From positions 487,001 through 551,000 of the forward strand of contig NZ_JAOWKY010000001.1 of assembly GCF_025751435.1 (NCBI RefSeq): DNA of 64,000 bases, in the 5' to 3' direction. The notes under the pieces were generated by a model. That model did no database searches, was not told where the DNA came from, and saw only the letters and a list, made by a program, of their open reading frames with translations. This document shows positions 8,224 through 16,594 of the stretch, piece by piece. The position numbers were made by a program, and so were the translations under genes. The stretch is from Albidovulum marisflavi (GTDB lineage: Bacteria > Pseudomonadota > Alphaproteobacteria > Rhodobacterales > Rhodobacteraceae). Positions within the stretch are counted from its first letter, which is position 1; every line of letters starts with the position of its first letter.

Positions 8224-9216
8224 TCAGTCCAACAGTCCGGCTGCCCGGTAGAACCGCGCGGCACCCTCATGCAATGGGATGGCAAGCCCGTCGAGGGCGG
8301 TTTCCAAGGTGACTTCGGCGCCTTTCGAATGCCCGACATCCAGCAAGGTTCGGCTCTTTTCGTTCCAGAGCGCCTCAGTGATCGCATGGATCAGTTCAGG
8401 ATCGGCCTCGGCGCTGGTCAGCCACTGCGCGCCGACGGCAAGCGTTTCGGTGGCTCCGATACCGGAGTAGATCCCCGCTGGAACGGTATCGCGGCTGTAG
8501 AAGGGAAAGGCTTCGACGATCATGTCCGCATTCTCGCCACCGATCGGGACCAGCGTGATGTCGGCGCGCTCGGCCAGTTCGATGATCGCGTTGGTCGGAT
8601 AGCCCGCAGTGATGAAGAAGGCGTCGATCTCATCCGCGATGATCGCTTCCGCCGCGGGCACGGACTTCAGGTAATGCGCCTCGATATCGCCCTCGGTCAG
8701 CCCGTGGAACTTGAGGATCTCAAGCGCGTTGGCATAACTTCCCGATCCCTTTTCGTCGAGCGAGACGCGTTTGCCGCGCAACCCCGCCACCGTTTCGATC
8801 CGCGCGTCCGTCCGCGCGATCAACTGAATGTGCTCGGGATAGAGCGCCGCGATGATCCTGAGGTTCTCAAGCGGCGGCTCCCCCTCGAACATCCCGGTCC
8901 CGGAATAGGCCCAGTAGGCGACGTCGGATTGCGAAAACCCCGAGTCGAAGCGCCCCGATACGATCCCCCGCACGTTGTCGACGGATCCCTTCGAGCTTTG
9001 CGCAACCGCGATCAGCCCGGCGACACCGCAGCTTCCGCCTTCGTCGCAGGGGCGCGATCCCGGCGGGTTGGAGATCGCATTCGCGATCGTCCCTCCTAGC
9101 GGATAATAGGTGGCGCCCGTGCCACCGGTCCCGATCGAGAATAGCCGCATGTCCTGCGCGGCCGAAGCCGTGGCGGACAAAAGGAGCGCAAGCGAAATCA
9201 GGATCGGCCGCTTCAT
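8224..9216 (-). CDS. TAXI-family periplasmic substrate-binding protein
   Basis: 330 residues with a signal peptide (MKRPILISLALLLSATASA, cleavage near AAQD) and the TAXI-family hallmark GTGGTGATYYPLGG, followed by SQSDVAYWAYSGTG and KRVSLDEKGSGSYANA. TAXI proteins bind organic acids or amino acids for TRAP transport, but here no TRAP permease adjoins. The next gene is instead a sensor kinase, so the protein more likely delivers a ligand signal to that kinase, as TorT does for TorS. The ATG at 9216 is preceded by AAGGAGAAACGAC and gives a normal signal peptide, so I prefer it to the longer frame starting at 9261. Confidence 0.85.
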   Translation of the reverse strand: MKRPILISLALLLSATASAAQDMRLFSIGTGGTGATYYPLGGTIANAISNPPGSRPCDEGGSCGVAGLIAVAQSSKGSVDNVRGIVSGRFDSGFSQSDVAYWAYSGTGMFEGEPPLENLRIIAALYPEHIQLIARTDARIETVAGLRGKRVSLDEKGSGSYANALEILKFHGLTEGDIEAHYLKSVPAAEAIIADEIDAFFITAGYPTNAIIELAERADITLVPIGGENADMIVEAFPFYSRDTVPAGIYSGIGATETLAVGAQWLTSAEADPELIHAITEALWNEKSRTLLDVGHSKGAEVTLETALDGLAIPLHEGAARFYRAAGLLD

Positions 9217-9426
9217 GTCGTTTCTCCTTCCGCACCACCTCGCATCAAGGATTTGCGGCAAATGTTGCAGAATTGTTGGAAGCCCACCAAGGCGCCGCGG
9301 GCAATCGGTCGCCGGAACGTGATTTCTATGAACCCAAGGCGGGACCTTGCCCTCTGCGGCTACTCAGGTCGTGCGAACACCAGCCGGCGGAATGAACCGC
9401 GGTGCCGCCGCTGCGGGGACCGTCGC

Positions 9427-11046
9427 CTAGAACGTGACGCCTGCAAGCGCGAAGCCACGCCGCCAGTTATCCTTGTCTTCCTTGCGAAGGCAGCTGACAA
9501 ACTGCGCACGCGCGTACTGGTCGGCCTTGAAGCCGCCCGCCGCAACGCTTTCCAGCTTTGAGAGAAGGGCTTTCGCCTCATCTATCCTGCCCAGCTGCGC
9601 AAGGCTTGCGACGAAAACGGCGACGACGCCCGGTGGCGGGTCCGCCAGCCCCTTGTAGCTTTCCAGCGCGCCGTCGTAGTCGCGGTTGATGTAAAGCGTG
9701 TCGGCGTAGCAGCCTGATATCATGAACCCGCCAAGCGGATTGAGCTTGCTGGCCTTCGCAAGCAGGATCAGCGCCTCTTGCGGTTCGCCCGCGAAGGCAA
9801 GTTGCCAGGCGTGAAAAAGCATGATCTCGCAGTCGTGCGGATTGAGTGTGCTGGCGATCTCGATATGTTTCAGTCCCCGCTCCTTGGCGGCAAGCGGCGA
9901 GAAGCCGAACGCCATGCTTGCATAGGCGTGAACGATCGGATCCGTGTCATCCAGTGCCAGCGCGGCCTCGGCATGGACACGGCAATTTTCCGCGATTTCG
10001 TCCAGCGATAGCCCGACTGATCCCGTGAAGAACTGATAGGCATGCTGAAGCGAAAAATAGGCATGTGCGGCAGCAGAACCGGGATCGGCCTCGACCGATC
10101 TGCGCGCAAGATCGTATGCGGCCCTGTCGTCGCCGTGCCACCAGGCCGAGCGGGCGCGAAGAAGCAGATCGTAGCCGCTCAGCTTGTTCGGGGGGCGACG
10201 TCGGGCGAGTGTGGTTTCCCGGCCATCAAGGCTAAGTCCAAGCTTTGCCACGACCGCGGCCACGACCTCGTCCTGGACCACGAATATGTCCTCCAGCTTG
10301 CGGTCGTAGCGATCGGCCCAGATGCGCAGGCCGTCACTGGCATCCATCAATTGCGCCGCGACGCGCACCTGGTCGCCCGCCTTGCGCACGCTTCCTTCGA
10401 CGATGTAGCTGACGCCAAGACTTCGGCCCGCGTCCCGTTCGGCGCTGTCGAGCTTCGAGAAATCGAAAGACGAGCTGCGGCCAATCACCCAGAGCGACTG
10501 AAAGCGTGACAGCTCGGCGATGATGTCCTCGGTGATGCCGTCCGCAAAATACTGTTGGTCGGGGTCTCCGGACAGGTTGGCGAAGGGAAGAACCGCGACA
10601 TAGGGTCTGTCATGGTCAAGCCCGGATCCGGACGCGGGCGTCTGCGCCGTGCCGTCATGCGGCGCAAGACGCATGTCGCGCACCCAGTCGTCGAACGCGG
10701 GGTCGTTGACGTGCAGCCCCGCCAGGAAGTCCTCGCCCCCGTTTGGGTCTACAGCCACCCTCGCGGCCTCAAGCGCGACACTGTCCGCATCTATGCGCAG
10801 GATCGCGGCGCCATGTTCCCCCAGTTCCTTTCGCAACGTGGAGAGGGTTTGCCTGAGCGATGCCCGCGCCTGTGCCGCGCCCCGGTCGGACCAGAGCAGC
10901 GCAACGATTTCCTCCCGGCTCCTGGGCCTTCCGGGCGATTGCGCCAGATAGGCCAGAAGCGCCTTTGCCTTGCGGGATTTCAATTGAACCTGGGCGCCTT
11001 CTGAATCGGTGAGCGAAAACGCGCCAGAGAGTGTCAATCGATACAT
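9427..11046 (-). CDS. SARP/OmpR-like winged-helix regulator with TolB-like and TPR domains
   Basis: 539 residues. Residues 1-75 form a winged-helix DNA-binding domain of the SARP type (MYRLTLSGAFSL, then QLKSRKAKALLAYLAQSPG and REEIVALLWSD). Residues about 145-270 match the TolB-like N-terminal domain seen in such regulators and in adenylate cyclases (VAVLPFANLSGDPDQQYFADGITEDI, shown here only in part). The C-terminal half holds tetratricopeptide-like repeats. No transmembrane helix is evident, so it is probably cytoplasmic. Targets are unknown. A small membrane-protein gene is divergently transcribed 180 bases away and is the obvious candidate. I choose the ATG at 11046, where the domain begins. 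Confidence 0.8.
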   Translation of the reverse strand: MYRLTLSGAFSLTDSEGAQVQLKSRKAKALLAYLAQSPGRPRSREEIVALLWSDRGAAQARASLRQTLSTLRKELGEHGAAILRIDADSVALEAARVAVDPNGGEDFLAGLHVNDPAFDDWVRDMRLAPHDGTAQTPASGSGLDHDRPYVAVLPFANLSGDPDQQYFADGITEDIIAELSRFQSLWVIGRSSSFDFSKLDSAERDAGRSLGVSYIVEGSVRKAGDQVRVAAQLMDASDGLRIWADRYDRKLEDIFVVQDEVVAAVVAKLGLSLDGRETTLARRRPPNKLSGYDLLLRARSAWWHGDDRAAYDLARRSVEADPGSAAAHAYFSLQHAYQFFTGSVGLSLDEIAENCRVHAEAALALDDTDPIVHAYASMAFGFSPLAAKERGLKHIEIASTLNPHDCEIMLFHAWQLAFAGEPQEALILLAKASKLNPLGGFMISGCYADTLYINRDYDGALESYKGLADPPPGVVAVFVASLAQLGRIDEAKALLSKLESVAAGGFKADQYARAQFVSCLRKEDKDNWRRGFALAGVTF

Positions 11047-11226
11047 GCCCGTCCGCCTTGGGCCAGATTTGCGCTGTCCGAAGATTATTAACGACAAAAT
11101 CACGTGCGGCAATGTTTTGGGCCCCCGGATTCACGCCGCGTTTCACGGTGGCAAGACGGGCGCCCGGTACGATTGCTGCTGTCGGGCAAGGGCGTTCGGC
11201 CTTGAGCCCGGGAGAGGAGCAGCAAG

Positions 11227-11505
11227 ATGTTTGGCGATCTCTACAGCACACTCACATTCTCGGGTGCCTATGCGGATACGGTTCGCGGCGCGCAGGTCAA
11301 GGCGGCGAACGCGCGCATCCCGCGATCGGAAAGGCCCCGCAAAAGAAAGGCTGCGGTGGTCAGGTGGGGCGCCGGCGCCATCGCCCTCGTTCTGCTTCCG
11401 ATCGTGCTTTTGAAGGGAATGAGCGCCGTTTCTTCCTTTGTCGGAAACGCCGCGCAGATGTCCTATGCCGAACCTTTCAAGCCGGGCGGGAACGATCGGC
11501 CGTGA
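11227..11505 (+). CDS. Small membrane protein of unknown function
   Basis: 92 residues: about 48 mostly polar residues with many arginines and lysines (RIPRSERPRKRKAA), one hydrophobic helix (about 49-70, AGAIALVLLPIVLLKGMSAV) and a short polar tail. The positive charge before the helix predicts an N-terminus in the cytoplasm. A strong GGAGAGGAG ribosome-binding site lies about 8 bases before the ATG, which supports real translation. Not recognised as a family. It is divergent from the TolB/TPR regulator, and the gap between them (11047-11226) must carry both promoters. Confidence 0.55.
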   Translation: MFGDLYSTLTFSGAYADTVRGAQVKAANARIPRSERPRKRKAAVVRWGAGAIALVLLPIVLLKGMSAVSSFVGNAAQMSYAEPFKPGGNDRP

Positions 11506-11725
11506 TGCCGGGCTCGTGAGATACCTTGGCGACGCGCGTCCGCCGCTCGCGTGACTTGTTTCGGCCCCGCTTGCTGGGCGCGTCTGCGCGATTGTGCCAA
11601 GGTGCCGCATTGATGACGGGTCGGGTTCATGCCGTGGATGGCGGAAGGATGGCGAGGCTGAGCCTTGCTTGACGCCAGGGCAGCAGGCTTGAAGGGCATC
11701 GTGGCATCGCTGACAAGGCGCTTGG

Positions 11726-13135
11726 TCACGACCGTATGCTGTGACGTTCCTCATCGACACGGCCATGGGCCGCGGTCCGAAGCACCTCGCGCAGTTCCGA
11801 TTCCGACAGCAAGCCCTCGGTGACGGCAAGATCGGTCAGACGCGCGCCGATCGCCTGCGCCTGCTTGGCCAGCTTCGCGACCCGCGCATATCCGAGCCGG
11901 CGCAGAAAGACCGTCGAGACCGCGAACGAGGCTGCGAGATTCTGGTAGGAACGCTCGGTATCCACCTTCAGCCCGCAAATGCAGCGTTTTGCGAACAGCT
12001 CGCATCCCCTCGTGACAAGACTTAGGGATTCGAAAAGCGCTTGCGCCATCACCGGTTCGAAGTGGTTGATCTCCATCTGGCCGGCCTGGGCGGCCAGCGC
12101 CACAGTGGCGTCGTGCCCGTGGATCGCGAACGCCACCTGCTGTACCGCCATGCAGATGACCGGGTTGACCTTGCCTGCCATGATCGAGGAACCGGGTTGA
12201 ACCGCGGGAAGCATGACCTCCCCCAGGCCCGACGGGCCGTCGCTTCCCAGAATGACAAGGTCTGCCGCGATCTTGGCCGCAACCGAGGAAAGATTGCGCA
12301 ATTCCGACGAGAGGCGCACGAAGCCATCGGCCGAGGCCATTCCGTCGAACGCGTTTTCCGCGCGCGATACCGGAAACCCGAAGACGTCGGTAAGCGCGCC
12401 CGCGATTGCGTCCCCATAGCCCGGCGCCGCTCCAAGGCCGGTGCCGATGGCGGTCCCGCCCATCGGCACGACGGCAAGGTCGTCGCAGGCCTTTCGCACC
12501 GCACCCACGGCCCGCAGAACGCTGGCGGCGTGGCCGTCGAAAAGCTGGCCATAGGTCATCGGCTGCGCCGCCTGCATGCAGGTCCGGCCGACCCGCAGAA
12601 CCTCTCGGTACTCGTCCGCCTTGGCCCGAAACGCGGCCACCAGGGTTTCACCCGCCAGGAACAGCGGGGCAGAGGCAAGGATGCAGCCAAGCTTGATCGC
12701 AGTGGGAACCACGTCATTGGTCGATTGGCCCAGGTTGACGTGATCGTTGGGATGCACCGAGGCGTAGCTGCCCGGCGCATCACCCAGCAACGCTCCGGCG
12801 CGGTTGGCAATGACCTCGTTGATGTTCATGTTGATCGACGTGCCGCCGGACCCCTCGGCAAGCGGCACGACGAACTGGTCATCGTAGCGGCCCTCGGCGA
12901 TCTCGTCGCAGGCGCGGCAGATGGCATCGGCAAGGCGCGGCTCGATCGCGCCGACAGCCAGGTTGGCCATTGCCGCCGCCCGCTTAACGCGGGCCATCGC
13001 GGCGACAAGGTTCCTGTATTCGCCCAAGGGGCGTCCGAGGCCGGCAAAATTCTCGACACCGCGCGCCGTGTTGGACCCGTAGAGCGCGTCCTTCGGAACC
13101 TCGACGCCGCCGATGCTGTCAAACTCGCTGCGCAT
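11726..13135 (-). CDS. aspA: Aspartate ammonia-lyase (class II fumarase/aspartase family)
   Basis: 469 residues, typical aspartase length. The superfamily signature GSSIMAGKVNP is present (about residue 316), as are the substrate-binding GGTSINMNINEV region and HPNDHVNLGQSTNDV. Members of this branch convert L-aspartate to fumarate and ammonia, or hydrate fumarate. Aspartase rather than fumarase is supported by context: it starts 11 bases after the ATPase gene of a polar amino-acid ABC transporter and closes that operon. The pair would import aspartate or glutamate/asparagine-type substrates and feed the carbon into the citric-acid cycle. Enzymatic identity is inferred from family and context. 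Confidence 0.82.
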   Translation of the reverse strand: MRSEFDSIGGVEVPKDALYGSNTARGVENFAGLGRPLGEYRNLVAAMARVKRAAAMANLAVGAIEPRLADAICRACDEIAEGRYDDQFVVPLAEGSGGTSINMNINEVIANRAGALLGDAPGSYASVHPNDHVNLGQSTNDVVPTAIKLGCILASAPLFLAGETLVAAFRAKADEYREVLRVGRTCMQAAQPMTYGQLFDGHAASVLRAVGAVRKACDDLAVVPMGGTAIGTGLGAAPGYGDAIAGALTDVFGFPVSRAENAFDGMASADGFVRLSSELRNLSSVAAKIAADLVILGSDGPSGLGEVMLPAVQPGSSIMAGKVNPVICMAVQQVAFAIHGHDATVALAAQAGQMEINHFEPVMAQALFESLSLVTRGCELFAKRCICGLKVDTERSYQNLAASFAVSTVFLRRLGYARVAKLAKQAQAIGARLTDLAVTEGLLSESELREVLRTAAHGRVDEERHSIRS

Positions 13136-13146
13136 CTGGCGGCACT

Positions 13147-13893
13147 TCAGAGGATCTGGCTGAGGAACTGACGCGTGCGCGGGTCCTTGGCCTGTTCGAA
13201 GAACGTCGCGGGCGGCCCGTATTCCACGATCACGCCCTTGTCCGTGAAATAGACGCGATCCGCGATCTCGCGCGCGAAACCCATCTCGTGCGTGACAAGG
13301 ATGCAGGTCATGCCGTCCGCGGCAAGGTCCTTGATCGTGACCAGGACCTCTTTCACGGTTTCCGGGTCAAGCGCGGCCGTGACCTCGTCGAAAAGCATCA
13401 CGTCGGGGTTCATTGCGAGCGATCGGGCGATCGCGACGCGCTGCTGCTGGCCGCCCGAAAGCTCTCCGGGATAGCTGTCCTCCTTGCCCTCCAGGCGCAC
13501 CTTCTTGAGCAGGGCGCGGGCGCGCACCTCGACGTCGGCGCGGTTCTGCTTCAACACCTTGATCGGCGCCATCATGACGTTCTGCAGCGCGGTCTTGTGC
13601 GGGAACAGGTTGTACTGCTGGAAGACCATCCCGACCTTCTTGCGCAGCGCAAGCTTGTCGAGCTTGGGGTCATGCACTTCCTGGCCCTCGACGGTGATCG
13701 AGCCGCTCTGGATGTCGTTCAGCGCGTTGATGCAGCGGATCAGCGTCGACTTTCCGGACCCGGACGGTCCAATGATGCAGACGACTTCGCCCTTCATCAC
13801 ATCCATGCTGATGCCGCGCAGGACCTCCACGGGTCCGAAGGACTTGTGAACATCCTTGATCGAGACGATCGGTTGGTCGGGTGTCCAGCTCAT
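13147..13893 (-). CDS. Polar amino-acid ABC transporter ATP-binding protein
   Basis: 248 residues, the normal size of the GlnQ/AapP-type ATPase. Walker [10 protein letters not shown] (about residue 42-50), Q-loop [10 protein letters not shown], signature [16 protein letters not shown], Walker [14 protein letters not shown] and the switch histidine in LVTHEMGFA are all intact. The ATG at 13893 is preceded by GGAGAA. The frame continues far upstream as an artefact through the permease gene. It lies 14 bases after that permease and is followed by aspA. Confidence 0.95.
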   Translation of the reverse strand: MSWTPDQPIVSIKDVHKSFGPVEVLRGISMDVMKGEVVCIIGPSGSGKSTLIRCINALNDIQSGSITVEGQEVHDPKLDKLALRKKVGMVFQQYNLFPHKTALQNVMMAPIKVLKQNRADVEVRARALLKKVRLEGKEDSYPGELSGGQQQRVAIARSLAMNPDVMLFDEVTAALDPETVKEVLVTIKDLAADGMTCILVTHEMGFAREIADRVYFTDKGVIVEYGPPATFFEQAKDPRTRQFLSQIL

Positions 13894-13907
13894 GGGCCCG
13901 TTCTCCT

Positions 13908-14780
13908 TCAAAGTTTGACCGCGAACCGGCGTTCGAGACGACTGGTGAGGGCGCTGATCGGGTAGCAGTAGATGAAAAACCAGCAGAGGATGTAGAGGTA
14001 CATCGGGATCAGAAGATCGACGCGGCCTTCCGCGCTTAGCGCGGCGCGGGTCACGCTCATGACTTCGTTGACGCCCACGATCGAGACCAGCGGCGTGGCC
14101 ATGGTCAGCACCGCGTAAAGGTTCATCCAGGGCGGAAGCACGCGCTTCACCGTCTGCGGCAGGATGATTTCCCGCATGGTCTGGCCCCGGCTGAAGCCGA
14201 GCGAGCTTGCGGATTCCCACTGGCCCGTCGGTATCGAGAGGATGGCGCCGCGCATGAATTCCGACATGTAGGCCATGACTGGCAGCGACAGGCCGATCAC
14301 CGCCTTGATCCAGCCGGGGAACGGCACGGACACGCCGAAGAGCGAGACTTTGAACGGGATCAGCAGGATGCAGTAGAACAGAAGCACAAGCCACGGCGAA
14401 TTTCGGAAGAACTGCGTCACGACCCAAGCGGTCTTGCGGACAGCGGCGGTCGGCGAGACCTGCAGGATCCCAAGCCCGACGCCCATGACCGTCCCGATCG
14501 CCATCGCGAAGATGGAGATCAGGACATTGAAGCCGAAGGCAAGGGCAAGCGACGGCGTCCACTCCAGCAGGATCGCCGCGATCGAACGTGCCGGGGCCGC
14601 CTCGGCCTGGGCAAAGGATGGACCGACCGCCGCCGCCACAAAGGCGAGAAGCAGCGCCGCGGCGGTCCAGACGTTGAACAGGCGATCTTGCAAGGGAATA
14701 TCGGACAGCAGGACCCGGCGCACCGGCAAAAGCACCGGAAGATGTCCCTTCACGGGGGCGTGGTTCGAAAGGGTCTTCAT
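13908..14780 (-). CDS. Polar amino-acid ABC transporter permease (HisM/GltK-type)
   Basis: 290 residues with about six hydrophobic segments and the EAA loop typical of the polar amino-acid family ([19 protein letters not shown]). [13 protein letters not shown] resembles the FRGTPLLVQL segment of the family. The longer than usual N-terminus carries an extra hydrophobic stretch near residue 45. I choose the ATG at 14780 because GGAGG lies five bases before it; an ATG at 14792 would overlap the upstream gene without a good ribosome-binding site. It forms a heterodimer with the preceding permease. Confidence 0.9.
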   Translation of the reverse strand: MKTLSNHAPVKGHLPVLLPVRRVLLSDIPLQDRLFNVWTAAALLLAFVAAAVGPSFAQAEAAPARSIAAILLEWTPSLALAFGFNVLISIFAMAIGTVMGVGLGILQVSPTAAVRKTAWVVTQFFRNSPWLVLLFYCILLIPFKVSLFGVSVPFPGWIKAVIGLSLPVMAYMSEFMRGAILSIPTGQWESASSLGFSRGQTMREIILPQTVKRVLPPWMNLYAVLTMATPLVSIVGVNEVMSVTRAALSAEGRVDLLIPMYLYILCWFFIYCYPISALTSRLERRFAVKL

Positions 14781-14781
14781 C

Positions 14782-15516
14782 TCAGCCTCCATAACCCGGG
14801 ATGCGCAGCGCCTTTTCCCACCGATGCAGGACCCAGACGAGCACGGCGACGATGCCGACGTAGGAGAACAGAAGGACGTTCATCATCTCCCGGACGTTCA
14901 GATCCTCGGACCATATCTGGGCGGCCACGTAGAGCAGTTCGGGAACCGCGATCGCGTAGGCGAGCGTCGTCGTCTTGACGAGGTTCACGAGGTTGGTGCC
15001 AAGCGCGGACATGGAGATGCGAACAGCCAGCGGCAGCACGATGTAGCGGTAGGTCTGAAGGCGGGTGTATCCCAACGCCTCGGCCGCCTCGATCGTCGCC
15101 TTCGGCACGGCTTCGATCCCCGAGCGGAAGATCTCGACATTCATTGCTCCGGCGAACAGCGAAAGCGAGATCAGCGCCCAGCCGAAGTTGCTGACCAGCG
15201 GTTGGGGCAATCCGTTTTCACCGGTTACGCGCAGGATGGTGCCGATGGCGAAGTAGAAGAAGTAGAGCTGAACAAGCGGCGGCGTGTTGCGGAAGAAGGC
15301 GACGAAGAAGCCGACCAGCACGCGCAATGTCCGACTGCGGGCGCCCTGCGCCGCGGCGCCCACGACGCCCACGACGAGCGAAAGCAGGATGCAAAGCGTC
15401 GACAGCTTGGCCGTCATCCACAGCCCGGCCAGATACCGTCCGCGGTTGTAGTCGTCCTGAACGACCGAAAGATCGAAGAACCAATCCGGTCGGAGCCAAT
15501 CGAGCACAGAGTCCAT
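14782..15516 (-). CDS. Polar amino-acid ABC transporter permease
   Basis: 244 residues with five or six hydrophobic helices. Diagnostic segments are FFVAFFRNTPPLVQLYFFYF and the EAA loop AAEALGYTRLQTYRYIVLPLA. Its stop (TGA at 14784-14782) is immediately followed by the start of the second permease at 14780, so the two are translationally coupled. A 12-bp hairpin separates it from the binding-protein gene upstream, which may set a lower expression level for the membrane components. Confidence 0.92.
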   Translation of the reverse strand: MDSVLDWLRPDWFFDLSVVQDDYNRGRYLAGLWMTAKLSTLCILLSLVVGVVGAAAQGARSRTLRVLVGFFVAFFRNTPPLVQLYFFYFAIGTILRVTGENGLPQPLVSNFGWALISLSLFAGAMNVEIFRSGIEAVPKATIEAAEALGYTRLQTYRYIVLPLAVRISMSALGTNLVNLVKTTTLAYAIAVPELLYVAAQIWSEDLNVREMMNVLLFSYVGIVAVLVWVLHRWEKALRIPGYGG

Positions 15517-15535
15517 GCCATTCCCCGCAAATGGT

Positions 15536-15567
15536 CCGAGCCGGCGCTATTGCTGGCGCCGGCTCGG
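15536..15567 (-). promoter_or_regulatory. Intra-operon hairpin after the binding-protein gene
   Basis: A perfect 12-bp inverted repeat (CCGAGCCGGCGC, 8-base spacer, GCGCCGGCTCGG) lies 19 bases after the binding-protein stop and 19 before the permease start. No run of T follows, so it is more likely an mRNA-stabilising or partially terminating stem of the kind often seen between a periplasmic-protein gene and its permease genes than a full terminator. Confidence 0.7.
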
Positions 15568-15586
15568 GGTCAGTGTCTGCCAAGCC

Positions 15587-16396
15587 TTACTGGAGCTTGT
15601 CGTGCTGTTCCTGCAGGAACGGGCTCGGCGCGATGCCGTTGGCCGCGTTGCGCTCGATCAGGTAGCCGGTCTTGTGCCAGTCGGTCACGATCTCGCTCAT
15701 CAGCTGGCCGTAGGGCTGGTCCAGATCCTCAAGCGGCACCGCGATCGACCAGGCCTGCGGGTCCTCGGTCACGAAGGGCATTTCGTAATCGGCCCACTGC
15801 GGGTCCGATGCCAGCTGCGACTCGATCCAGGTGTTGTCGTAGAGGAAGGCCACGCAGCTGCCGTTGGTCAGCGCCGAGGTCGCTTCGGGGATGCCGGCGA
15901 AGGCGACAAGGTTCGGACCGTAAAGCTGGGTCACGCGCTTGTTGTAGTACGACCCCTGCAGCGCGCAGACGTCCTTGCCGCGGATGTCTTCCCATTCCTT
16001 CAGGCCAGCCGCCTTCGGGGCGATGACGTTCGTGCCGCCGGCGTAGTAGTTCGGCTCGATCATGCCCACGACCTCGCGGCGCTCGGGGTTGTCGCCCATG
16101 GTTGCGATGATCAGGTCGATGCGGCCCTGCTGGAGGAACTCCATGCGGTTCGAAGCGACCACGGGCACAAGCTCCGCCTCGACGCCCAGACGGCTGGCAA
16201 CGTCCTTGGCAAGATCGATCTCAAGCCCCGTGAGCTCGCCGTCCGAGGTCAGGTAACCCCAGGGCTTGTAGTCCTGCTTCACACCGACCACGATCTTGCC
16301 CGCGGCCTTGATGTCGTCCAGCTTGTCAGCTTGCGCGGCGGTGGAGAACGCGGCCACCATGGCGATCGCCGCTGCGGCGCCCATCAATCTTTTCAT
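15587..16396 (-). CDS. Polar amino-acid ABC transporter substrate-binding protein
   Basis: 269 residues with a signal peptide (MKRLMGAAAAIAMVAAFSTAAQA) and the SBP family-3 fold: IVVGVKQDYKPWGYLTSDGELTGLEIDLAKDV (written in part), DLIIATMGDNPERREVVG and the C-terminal ITDWHKTG-like segment. A pair of cysteines (about residues 144 and 183) may form a disulfide. The family binds polar amino acids such as glutamate, aspartate, glutamine or histidine. Association with aspA suggests an acidic amino acid or its amide. First gene of the minus-strand operon, divergent from the RpiR regulator. Confidence 0.92.
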   Translation of the reverse strand: MKRLMGAAAAIAMVAAFSTAAQADKLDDIKAAGKIVVGVKQDYKPWGYLTSDGELTGLEIDLAKDVASRLGVEAELVPVVASNRMEFLQQGRIDLIIATMGDNPERREVVGMIEPNYYAGGTNVIAPKAAGLKEWEDIRGKDVCALQGSYYNKRVTQLYGPNLVAFAGIPEATSALTNGSCVAFLYDNTWIESQLASDPQWADYEMPFVTEDPQAWSIAVPLEDLDQPYGQLMSEIVTDWHKTGYLIERNAANGIAPSPFLQEQHDKLQ

Positions 16397-16529
16397 TTGT
16401 TTAGCCTCCCTGACGGTTTATCAAAGCATCTCTTGCCCCGCGCCGGCTCGTCGCAAAAGCTGCGAAACGCCGTGTCGAAGAATCGCCGCGCGGCAACATG
16501 TTCCGGACGCTACATTCAACCAATCTTCA

Positions 16530-16541
16530 TAGCAATTGCTA
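16530..16541. promoter_or_regulatory. Candidate RpiR operator: 12-bp palindrome
   Basis: TAGCAATTGCTA is a perfect palindrome in the 198-bp gap between the divergent binding-protein and rpiR-family genes, 53 bases before the regulator start. The heptamer GCTACAT occurs across its right edge (16538-16544) and again at 16509-16515, 29 bases away. Repeated half-sites between divergent genes are what an autoregulated operator would look like. That the RpiR-type protein binds here is inference. Confidence 0.45.
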
Positions 16542-16594
16542 CATCTCGAAAACCGGTGCAGAGTCGAATTGCCTGGATGCGACCCGAGGTTAAC

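Noticed and set aside
6785-8251. 488-codon plus-strand frame over the kinase
   Set aside because: Antisense shadow; the minus strand has HAMP, PAS and H-box segments.
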